Source: Branchiostoma floridae (lineage: Eukaryota; Chordata; Leptocardii; Amphioxiformes; Branchiostomatidae). Taken from it: DNA of 64,000 nt. The notes under the pieces are model-generated. The model was not told where the DNA came from. It saw only the letters and a program-made list of their open reading frames with translations, and did no database searches. Below, one piece after another: positions 21,973 through 31,500 of the stretch. A program made the position numbers and the translations under genes. The stretch spans positions 14,923,875 to 14,987,874 of the forward strand of contig NC_049990.1 of assembly GCF_000003815.2 (NCBI RefSeq), read 5' to 3'. Every line of letters begins with the position of its first letter. Position 1 is the first letter of the stretch.

Positions 21973-24300
21973 ATAGATGTTTACCTGTCTTGTGATGTGC
22001 CGCAAGTAGACTAGTTCTCAAGGTGGCAAGCGATGTTCACACGTCCGTTTCTTCTTCCTTCTTGTTCTTGAGTAGTCTTTTCTTAGTTCTCGTAAACTTG
22101 AGTTCGGGAGAATCCTTGGCGACCTTGTCCTCTTCTCTGCGTTGCTTATTATGAGATACACCCCCGTGTCTTCGCGAGAAAGTCTGGAGTACTTTGCTCG
22201 GCTTCCGAGTGAGTCTGAAATTCAGAACAATAGACAACCTTGGACTTAGCAAACACGAGGAAAAACAAACCACAATGTATACAGTGCGATTGTTTACGTT
22301 TTCTTTTTCACGACAAAGGCTATTGAGATATTGAATAGTATTGACTGATACTGACACTAGTTTTATGTACTTACCTCTCTTAGTTCTTGAGATTGTGTAT
22401 GCAATTAGCCCTCGGGCATGATTTTGCAAATAAAACATAATAATTAATAATTTGATAATTGCTTTTCAAGCATGTGATAATTGTTTGGCGACACCCTGTG
22501 AGAGCATAACAAAGCCTGTAAACTCTCTATTGATAGCTGGTCTTTTCACGTCGCTTGCCAACTATGTGTGAAAAGTTTATAGTCTTGTTAAACTTAATCG
22601 TTTGTCCATTAGGCGGGTTGTGCTTGTTCCACTCCACCCCTTCCTTTGCACCGTAAGCAAACAAGCTTCGTGCCGAAACGAGCGAGGAATTGTGAGACAC
22701 CCTGGTCTTGACAATGCTCTTTCACACGCATCAAATCTCCCGGTAAGCTTGGACAAGAACCGAACAAATTACTTAAACACCAGCCAAATCTATCCCGAAC
22801 AAAGCCGGAGATAGATGGAGTATTCCGTATTTATTAGTGCTCAATTTTTGTGTCTTACGGGGACATTAGATTTAGTTTTTGTGTACGAAGAAAATCCATG
22901 GACATATTGTACTATTCTTTGTGAGCAGGTTCCTTTTTTTTAGCCGATCTACGAGTGATTTAAGACCAATCATGCGGTACGAGTTAGAGGAAAGACCTTT
23001 ACAAGGCAAACCTATTCAGAGTTGTCAGTGTGTAAGCTTGTATATTGTGAGCGCTTCCTTATTGTATCGAACATGCTCCACCGGAAAAACCCCTGCTGCG
23101 ACAACGATTGTCTAGCTAACTCTTGTACACGTTTTACACGGAAATCCTTCTACAATTTTGCTCTTTTGTGGGGAGTTTTTCAAGAGGATTTGTGAAAATT
23201 ACAGCCGAAACGGAATCTGTTTTTTCTCGCCCCAGGCGGGAAGCAAATTCCCCGGGATTGTAGTTGTTTATACATCGTGTAATTGCCCGTACAGGTGCAG
23301 TCTTATTGTGCACCCCCCTCTAGTAACCATTGACAGGTACGGAGCAGGTAAGGGGCGGGTTGTCTCACTGCTCACCTGTGAGCATCAACCATATAAAGTT
23401 TCACTCGACCGCTTTATGTTTGTTTCTCACCTGGAGTAGACCCGACATAACCGTCCCTGTCATTTTCAAGTCATAACAAGAAGTTCCTTGGCCATAAGAA
23501 GCAAAAAGGCGCGAGGCTCGTCGCATAATCAAAGGAAAATTGTAGAGGAAGATCTTCCATTCAGAGTCTTATTGTCCACAGGTATTGAAGACTCTTCCCT
23601 GCTGAGGTGTTAAGAAATGAATTTGCAGCTGCACACCTGGATTTAAGTTGTGAATGGCACCCCTGTGGATTGTTATGCCAGTCTTGTCGTAATTGCAGAA
23701 GATACCGCGCGATTCACGCTGACTCTATTCATCGCTATACCAGAATCTTTACTCCAAATCCCAGCCAACGATTGTCTTGCTCGCGAAGATTGTTGCACTG
23801 GATTTAGTCACACACAGGATTTCTTTTACACGTTTCGTGTCGGATGCACTTGTAACGCTAGCTTGAAATCCATTATGCAACATTAGGTCAATATTAGAAG
23901 TAGATTTTCCTAACATTTCTTTAAATAGAAAGTGAGAATTGTATACCAATATGTGGAGAGGGATGTTTAATGTAGCATCATTGCACCATACAAACTGTGA
24001 CGTTTTAAACCAGTGTACAGTATGTTGTTTTTACGATGTTTAGAACAGAATGATCTAGTTTCAGATGGTTTCAGAAGCTTAGCAGACACCTTGTGTGGCT
24101 TGGTTTTGCACTGTACAGTTCACAAACACCAGAAACACGACATGATGATACAAATATCCTGAAAAGTTATGTATCATGTCATTCGCATGCAAAATAAAAA
24201 TTATGGGGAATATTTTCAATTTCGGGGCCAAAATGTTACATGATAAGCCTTTAAACTTGGGGAAAAACACGGCTCACAAAAATCAGTGAGCGGAAGAATA
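21973..24300. other. Intergenic, no gene supported
   Basis: Unrecognised 60-130 codon frames on both strands (for example minus 22037-22438, plus 23158-23439). None carries a motif I can name and all contain low-complexity or repeat-like parts. Confidence 0.4.
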
Positions 24301-24307
24301 CGAGAGA

Positions 24308-24362
24308 TTACCAGGTGTAAAGTGTGCTTCGCTCCGGCCTACCTTCTAGTCACACCTGGTAT
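24308..24362. repeat. Small inverted repeat (hairpin)
   Basis: ACCAGGTGTAAAGTG and TCACACCTGGT form a stem of about 10 base pairs around a GC-rich loop. It may be a very short MITE relic. Confidence 0.5.
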
Positions 24363-24623
24363 TTGTAACCTTGGGCAGCACACTGAACGAACCGTCACAA
24401 AAAAGACCATGGCGCCATGCTAGAAAGGTTAACAATTACGTTCAGAGATATAACCGATATCTGTTGCGTATTTTCAACATTATCAGATGACCTTAGAGTT
24501 TTCAGCTATTTTCCGAAAGTCATTGCATTGTACTACAGGCATGCATTGACTGACATTCGCCAGTGTATACGCGTCGAAATGGATATCTTTAGACTTTACT
24601 ATACCGGAGATGCGATTTTCTTT

Positions 24624-24787
24624 TACTATCCAAGCAGAGGTTTGGCGCCGACTGTTTTTTTTCTTTTGGTGTGTTTTTAGGCGTTTCTGTCGACGGACAT
24701 GAAGAAAAAGTGACAAAATTGAAAGCCTGACAAAAACACCTAAAACACGTCAAAAACGGTCGGAGCCGAACCTCTGCTTGGAGAGTA
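24624..24787. mobile_element. MITE, CCAAGCAGAGGTT family (copy 3, best preserved)
   Basis: TACTATCCAAGCAGAGGTTT at the left and AACCTCTGCTTGGAGAGTA at the right. The inverted arms extend through GGCGCCGAC / GTCGGAGCC. The ORF read across it is not a gene. Confidence 0.9.
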
Positions 24788-24821
24788 TTTTTCTTTCAAT
24801 TGGACCTGAGATAAAAAATGG

Positions 24822-25041
24822 TAGTCTCTAAGCAGACGCATCAGCTGGATGAAAATAGAATAATTTGGCCAAATAGGGACAAATAAGTTACTATGGGTTT
24901 TCAGTCAGTCTTTTACAGTGTATCCGCGGCCGAACGTTAACAGTTCACTCCTAGGCCAATTAACTCCTATTAGACTTTTATTCCTAACTTGGCCAAAGTC
25001 TCCTATTACTATTCGGCCAGGCGGGAGTCTGGTAGAGACTA
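24822..25041 (-). mobile_element. MITE, TAGTCTCTACCAGACTCC family (copy 2, inverted relative to 17337)
   Basis: The complement of the right end reads TAGTCTCTACCAGACTCCCG, followed by the TTTGGCCAAGTTAGGAA and AATTGGCCTAGGAGTGAAC blocks, in the same order as copy 1. Length 220 bp. Only 34 bp separate it from the MITE at 24624-24787. Confidence 0.88.
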
Positions 25042-25929
25042 TGAAATGGGAGGAGTAGATAGAAATGGATGGGCAAATCTACCTGGATTAAAAACTGTTG
25101 TTTGTGTTGTTTGAAATATTTATAGGTGTTTAGTGTCTTGCGAACGGGGTCCCGCTGTGCCTAATACGAGCACCTGGGCGCTGGGTATGAAAGAAAAGAA
25201 CTGAACAATTCTTCCCATGTAGTCTGTTTAGGATGACCTCATCTCATAAGGGACTACTCGGTAATGTAATCATTTGTAAGTAAATAATGGTTCTGTGTTG
25301 TTCTAAGCCATTGTTTGAGTTTTGAGATTTAAAACTGAAGACACCAAAACAGCAGTGAGCATTCGCAAACGTTCTCAAAACAGTGACGCTAAATTTGGGG
25401 ACGAATGCACTTACAATACTTGTAAAAAATCTCCCCGCAAAAGCATTATTCGTACACCACTAAAGTTATTGGAACAGGCAACTTAAGAGAAAGTTTTTCA
25501 AGAAAACTTGGGGGATTAACGTAGATGTTTTAGTCGAGAAGTAAGAGGATAAATAGCACAAAGTATGCGTTGCAAGAATCAAGTGTGCAAAGACATTATA
25601 TACTTGTATTGACTAGGAACGTTTGGGCAAAGTTGATTAAGCTTGGACAGAGTCATATCAATGAAATTACTATATCGCTCACTCTATAAAGTGCCACAGT
25701 TATGGTTCTTCTACTTCTATGTATCTGAAGCGCCACATTGCGAGGAAAACGAATTGTGAGCGGCGTGATTTCAACCAAGAATAATAACATATGACGTATC
25801 CACAGATACCATTGAAGACGAAACTAAACATATCTCCTGTATTTCTGTGTTCTCTAAAATAACCACTGGGGATTGTTATTACAGTCTCACGGTTTATGCC
25901 CACGTTCCATTTCTAAAAGGCTTAGGTCA
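25042..25929. other. Intergenic, nothing supported
   Basis: AT-rich sequence with short frames only. No family motif or inverted-repeat element recognised. Confidence 0.4.
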
Positions 25930-26106
25930 TGTTTCCAAACCGGGGCCCGGAATGTTTTAAGAAACGGAACATTAAAATGTATACCTAGAAATATACACAT
26001 ATTATGCCCATGAATCTTATTTTGACATTTTGTGTATTTCGATGTCTTTTATATCATTCTTTTCGCTCCCGAAAGCTGCCCGGACGGGTCCCGGTTTGGA
26101 AATGTG
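25930..26106. mobile_element. MITE, CCAAACCGGGGCCCGG family (copy 4, complete)
   Basis: TGTTTCCAAACCGGGGCCCG at the left; GACGGGTCCCGGTTTGGAAA at the right in inverted orientation. The interior TGTATACCTAGAAATATAC is identical to copy 1 at 8768. Confidence 0.9.
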
Positions 26107-26115
26107 ACCCAAGCC

Positions 26116-26260
26116 TAAACCGGGGCCCGGCCGTGCTGCTGTCGGGAGCGCGAAGGCTATGATATAAAAGACACCAAACTACACAAGACCTAAAGAGAAT
26201 AGTCATGGGCCTTACTTGTGAATATTTTCACGTAAAAATTTCTATTTTTCCTACCGAGAT
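26116..26260. mobile_element. MITE fragment, CCAAACCGGGGCCCGG family (copy 5)
   Basis: It begins TAAACCGGGGCCCGGCCGTG only about 10 bases after copy 4. It shares ATATAAAAGACACCAAACTA and the CCTAAAGAGAATAGTCATG block with copy 2. Its far end is lost against the next MITE. Confidence 0.8.
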
Positions 26261-26264
26261 CCGG

Positions 26265-26474
26265 TATCTCACTGCACTGCGGGGTTCGTTCGCTGCGGCA
26301 ATGTTGCGTTATTTTCGCCGATTTTCATAGTATAGATATTGCGTGATATGTAAAAGTTTGACTAAGAAGACGACAAAGTACACAAAACGTAAGAAATTAT
26401 CTCTGAAATTCGTTGAGTAGCTTTCGAATTCGAACCCCGCAGTGTTGCACCGGTGGCGCAGATGCAGTGAGATA
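26265..26474. mobile_element. MITE, ATCTCACTGCACT family (copy 2)
   Basis: TATCTCACTGCACTGCGGGG at the left and GATGCAGTGAGATA at the right. The interior matches 17112-17326 and 27366-27605. Confidence 0.85.
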
Positions 26475-27280
26475 GTGCATGAAGAGTAGCCATTCTTGCT
26501 AGTGTAGAGAAGTATTTGACTCAGTGTAGAGAAGTATTTGACTCCGCGCTCTGTAGTTGTGATATATAGCCTAAGGGTGACAGGCCCTGCTAACCGCCTA
26601 AAACACGATGGAAACGCAAACTATGCAGTAGGGGCACGCCACCTCGCAACACATGTTTACAACTTTTCCGTCTTAACGGTTTGGAAAAGAAGGTCTTTTA
26701 GTCTGAATCTCACCAGCGGTAAAACGCTATGTGACGTATACAACACACTACAAAATCTTACCCCTATTCTAAATATATTTGTTTCTTGGTAGCTTGGTTT
26801 ATGGTATGCTTAAAGACTATCAGTCACATAATACAAAGTTAAAATGGTTATTATAGCAAAATCTACAAACGATAGACGGCTTATATACAGGAAATTCTAA
26901 ACGTAAACCTATCTACAAAAAATATCATACGCGATCTTCAAAAGAATATGTAACATTGTAGCAACAAAAGAGATGTTATTTTCTTACAAATGAATGCTTA
27001 TTAGACATAGCTATAGCTCATTGCCCTGTCAAGTTGTTAACAATTAGACTTAACACAGGAAGATTCCGACATACAATCAGGAACAATCGTTCAAATAAAA
27101 GTACCTGTTCACTGTTGAAGAAGCCGACAATGCGTCTTTCCTGGCATTGATGGGGGAGGGAAAGGACTGTGAAAATCAGACGACAAATTTCACCCACAAA
27201 AACGACTCGCACAGACACATCGCACTTGCAACAGTTTTATGGTTCATACATGGTGTGAGACCCTGTAAGGTAACGTTACC

Positions 27281-27369
27281 AACCCCCCTCGGGCACTGCC
27301 GGTGCTCCTGGCTGGAAGGGCTCGCAGAATGCCCGCTTTGTTCGCAGGTGCAAACCGGATAAAACATCT
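27281..27369 (+). repeat. Direct repeat, left copy, flanking a MITE
   Basis: The roughly 88-base segment CCCTCGGGCACTGCCGGTGC...GCTTTGTTCGCAGGTGC...ATAAAACATCT recurs with few changes at 27629-27722. Confidence 0.85.
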
Positions 27370-27605
27370 CACTGCAGTACTTGGGGCACCGGTGCGGCAC
27401 TGCGGGGTTCGTTCACTGCGACACTTTTGTGTTATTTTCGTCGATTCCTTATAATTTAGATATTGCGTAATACGCAAAAGCATGACTTATTAGAAGACAA
27501 CAAAATACACAAAACGTATGAAAATTCGTTCTTTATCTCTGAAATTTGTTGAGTAATTTTTTCGAACCCCACAGTGCCGCACCGGTGCCCCAAGTGCAGT
27601 GAGAT
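27366..27605. mobile_element. MITE, ATCTCACTGCACT family (copy 3, long arms)
   Basis: Both ends share ATCTCACTGCA followed by CTTGGGGCACCGGTGCGGC and ACTG(C/T)GGGGTTCG in inverted orientation, giving arms of about 43 bases. Interior: catgacttattagaagacaa and aatttgttgagt. Confidence 0.9.
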
Positions 27606-27614
27606 ATTACAACA

Positions 27615-27722
27615 CCCCCCCCCCCCCCCCCCCCTCGGGCGCTGCCGGTGCTCGTGCCTGGGAGGGCTCGCAGAATGTCGGCTTTGTTCGCAGGTGCACC
27701 CCGCCTCGTGATAAAACATCTT
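27615..27722 (+). repeat. C20 homopolymer and right copy of the direct repeat
   Basis: Twenty consecutive C (27615-27634) run into CTCGGGCGCTGCCGGTGC...GGGCTCGCAGAATGTCGG...ATAAAACATCT, the second copy of 27281-27369. Confidence 0.85.
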
Positions 27723-27945
27723 ATTCTGACAGAAACTTCAGGAGCGGATCATTCCGTATCACCGGGCAGGTCAGCGATTGTTAGCATGGGTTTGAAAACA
27801 GCCTTAGGTATATAGTGTTTGTGGGAAACCGTATGAGTTGTCACACTCACAACAGGGACAATAACCCTTTCAAGGCCTTGAAAAACACCTGCATCTAAAA
27901 TGGAGACGTAAAGGTACTAGTATATAATGATTGTACTATCTGAGC

Positions 27946-27979
27946 AAGGACGTTATATCATATCTGATATAACGTCCTT
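27946..27979. repeat. Perfect 15-bp palindromic hairpin
   Basis: AAGGACGTTATATCA, a 4-base loop (tatc), then the exact complement TGATATAACGTCCTT. The word ATCTGAGC occurs on both sides. Confidence 0.95.
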
Positions 27980-28329
27980 GATCTGAGCGATCAGAACATA
28001 AAAACAAAGTCACTGTTTTTGTCAGGTTTCTACGTTATAAGTTGAATCTACCTTATTACAGTACATGGCGATATTTACACACCCTACGACTTGAATATGC
28101 TGAAAATTAGTCACAAATGTCAATTTGAAAGGAGATTTGAAAATTCAGAATTTTGCAGTTTGGACGCCAGAATTCTTAATTTAAGTTGTAAAAAGGTCCA
28201 TAAATGTAAGAACCATTGCACTGTTGATACATTGAAACTTTTGCTGCAATTGTTGCATTCACATCATAATGCTTCTTCATAACCTGAATAGAATTTTTTG
28301 TCGTTTCGCGCCACAAACTTCAACTTCAA

Positions 28330-28414
28330 CTCGCGCGCTTTACGTCATCGTGACGTCATAAATTACCCATAGTTCCATTTTGTCCCCAGTCTCAAAACAA
28401 AGATGGCGGCCGTG
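28330..28414 (+). promoter_or_regulatory. Probable core promoter of the NT5DC2/3-like gene: CRE-like site and TISU/YY1-like start context
   Basis: TGACGTCA, a palindromic CREB/ATF site, lies at 28351-28358, preceded by a half site (ACGTCA) at 28342-28347. The start codon sits in AAAGATGGCGGCC. This matches 11 of 12 positions of the TISU consensus (SAASATGGCGGC) and also the YY1 core. TISU elements are known to direct initiation on very short 5' leaders and are common in genes for mitochondrial proteins. No TATA box is obvious. If TISU acts here, transcription would start within about 5-30 bases of the ATG. Confidence 0.5.
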
Positions 28415-28574
28415 GTCAGAAATGGCAACGTTTGTTTTGCAATTTTTGGTAAATTTAGAGGATTTTCTCAGCGATTTGGAGCAGCAGCGTGCTCTAGGCA
28501 ATGTAGTACAGTCACGGAGACTACAGAAGAGGAGCTCTGGCGGCAATATCACGATACAAATCAACTAGCACAGC
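28403..28574 (+). CDS. NT5DC2/3-like gene, exon 1 (start codon, presequence)
   Basis: The exon opens at ATGGCGGCC and ends at CAGC|gtgagt, phase 1 (57 codons plus one base). It encodes a basic, hydrophobic, Arg-containing N-terminus and then [17 protein letters not shown], which aligns with the segment just before the nucleotidase domain in vertebrate NT5DC3. The start is chosen because the upstream sequence is promoter-like and the ATG context is excellent. The one-base overhang combines with the two-base start of exon 2 to give Gln58, which independently supports this splice. Confidence 0.8.
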
Positions 28575-31500
28575 GTGAGTACAAATATCATGCGCTCTCT
28601 GCGTGATCATATCAGCAGCAGACGACATTTGCATGATGTAATATTTACCGTCTGTTTACGACCAGGTATGCAAATTTGCAAGGGAATTGTTATTTACGTG
28701 TTGTATCATACATTATACGTTTCTGGTATTCAGCGGGAATCTGTATTGCCTTTTAGATAGGCATTTCGTACTCGTGTGTTCTAGCTGCTACGTGTTGACC
28801 CACATTTTCGTGACCTCTATATAGTTCACCCCCAGCAGACGACATTTGAATCTTGACTAGGTTCCCGCCATCGTTTGAAACGTGTGTAGAAAGGCATTCA
28901 TGTAACAGTGGAAACCGTAAACGTTGATTCCACGACAGTGCTTGTTATGACATGTTTTAGTTTTTCAAAGATGTTATGGACGAATGGGATAGTCTATGTA
29001 CTAGTAGCTTGATGAGGCCACTATAATTTGTTGGACTTGATCACACCACTTTATCAAATTTGGTATTCTCTATTCCTGACACATATTATAACCATATGAA
29101 TTATGGTACGGTCACAGGTTGGTCTCAGAGATACGATACTGTAAGAAGTATACCTACCAGATGAACACTGGCATGGCACTCACTAAATGCAAACAAATTT
29201 ATCATTCATTGCAGCTCTATGCTCATTGATTTCAATTTATAATTACCTCCATGAAATGTCATGGAGGTTATATTTTACCCTGTGTTTGTCTGTGTGTCTG
29301 TGTGTCTGTCTGTCTGTGTGTAAACAAGATAACTCAAGAACGGCTAGACGGATTGGTTTCATACTTGGTGTGTTGGTGGGATGTGATGAAAGCTGGAAAT
29401 GATTAGATTTTGGGCCCCCTAGCGGCTCCGCTTGGTACTGCAACGCAACTTCCGGTTTTGCCATCTCGGTGTTCTGAACATGCTATGGTCACGATTTTTG
29501 AGTATTAGATAGCTCTTGTGCTCAGGAAGAAATGACATAAGTTTGGGCCCCCTAGCGTCTAGTTTTAGGATAGCAGGGGCATTTTTGTCAAAAACTTCTG
29601 AAGAGGATAACTCAAGAAGGGAACAGAGGGTTTTCATGATTTTTGGTATGTAGGCACCTTAGACAACGTTGTACAAGATGAGATACTAATTATGCAAAAT
29701 AGGAGTACATTTGCATAATTAATGAGAATATTCTATCATAGCAGTTTTTTCAATGTATCTCTTGTTCCCAACATGCTATGGTCTTGACATTTAGGCGGTA
29801 GATAGCTTTTTGTGTCATGACGAAGTGGAGTAAGTTTCAGCCCCCTAACATTTAATTTGGGAACTGCAGGGGCGTTTTTGTCAAGACATTCCAAAGTGGA
29901 TAACTGCAGAAAGGATTGACAGATTGGCATCATATTAGGCATGCGGGTACCTTAGACAAAGATGTTCATAATGATATACATGTTATGCAAAGGAGGACTT
30001 AATTTGCATAATTAATGAGGAAATTGTATAATTCCATTGTTTTCAATAACTGGACTTCAATAAATGTAACACATGTTAATTATGATAGGTGGAGTATAAG
30101 CAGATACCAAATATGGTAATGAGGAGCTTATTTGCATAATTTATGTAAAAATTGCAAAACCGCTTTATGATTAATAATGGGAAGTTTATAATTGTGACAT
30201 GGGTACGTTAGTCAATGATGAACAACACCATGCATAAATTATGTCTGTGTGTTAGTCAATTTCATTAAATTTAGGAAAGCTCTAAATTTTCATGGAGGTA
30301 TGAGGTCGCCGAACTCTAGTATTAAAATTAATGTAATTGTCAGAAAACTATTCATATTAGTAGTGTCTCATCTTTCAGCTTAGATTGTTCAGCTTTATTG
30401 TAAAAAAAATTACTTAGGTTATGTATTATATATATCTATTGTATATGATGTGATAATTAGCTGGACAGGTTATACCAATACTGCAGATACAGAAGTTTTA
30501 TGAATGACAAATTCAAGAGTATAGAACATTCCTGATATAATTGTGCTACTGTTGTCAAGACAGATGCTCTATAAATAAAAGTGTATACACACACATATTA
30601 ATATTGTTGAATTTTAACTATGGACATAATTATCAAATCACCCGATGACATGTTTTCTTTTTTTTTTCCAGAACAAAAACCCTTGTGTAAGATCAACCCC
30701 ACCTCGGTGTTTGCCAACAATGAACTGTGCATGGGAGATGTGGAGGTGTACGGGTTTGACTATGACTACACGCTGGCTCACTACACGGACGAACTCTACC
30801 CTCTCATCTACAACCTCGCTAAAGAAAGGCTGCTCATGAGAAACAAGGTTCCTTTTTCTTTTTCAGATACAGTCAAACCTGTCTAAGAAAACCACTCAGG
30901 GGAACTACTGTAAATGCAGAAACTTTCGCGGTTTAATGTTCGCGGTTCCGCGGTGGCCACTTCAACATGAACTTAAAACATTTTTCCATGTCAGTAAGAG
31001 ACTACTGTGCATGGTGCTATCGTGAACTTAAAACCACTGCGAAAAGTCCCTTTTCCCGCTACCGCGAATTAAATCCCCGCGAACTTAAATACATTTACAG
31101 TATAAGCTCTAGTATACTGTTATGTGGATAGGTCGCCACTGTAGGATTCTTAAAGCTTGTGTTTATAGGAAAATTATCTAAGTAAGAGACCACCAAAAAG
31201 TGACCACATTGGGCAAATGGTCCTTATGTAGAGGTTCTTTCTGGTACAGGTTTGACTGTGGATGTTTGTGCAATTAATTTAGTCTTAAGACAGATTATGT
31301 CAAGATTTCATAATTCCTACAGTAGATAGAGAGTGATAAGTTTGAGGATACATGCAGAAAATATGATAAACTTAATTTGTTATTTGTTGATATAAGCTAT
31401 TCCCTAAACCCTTCAGAAACGTACTAGTAGTGTGGTTTCAATATTCTAGCTAAAGTTTTTCTGCATTGGTCCTTACATTGATAGTTTTGATTCAAGACTA

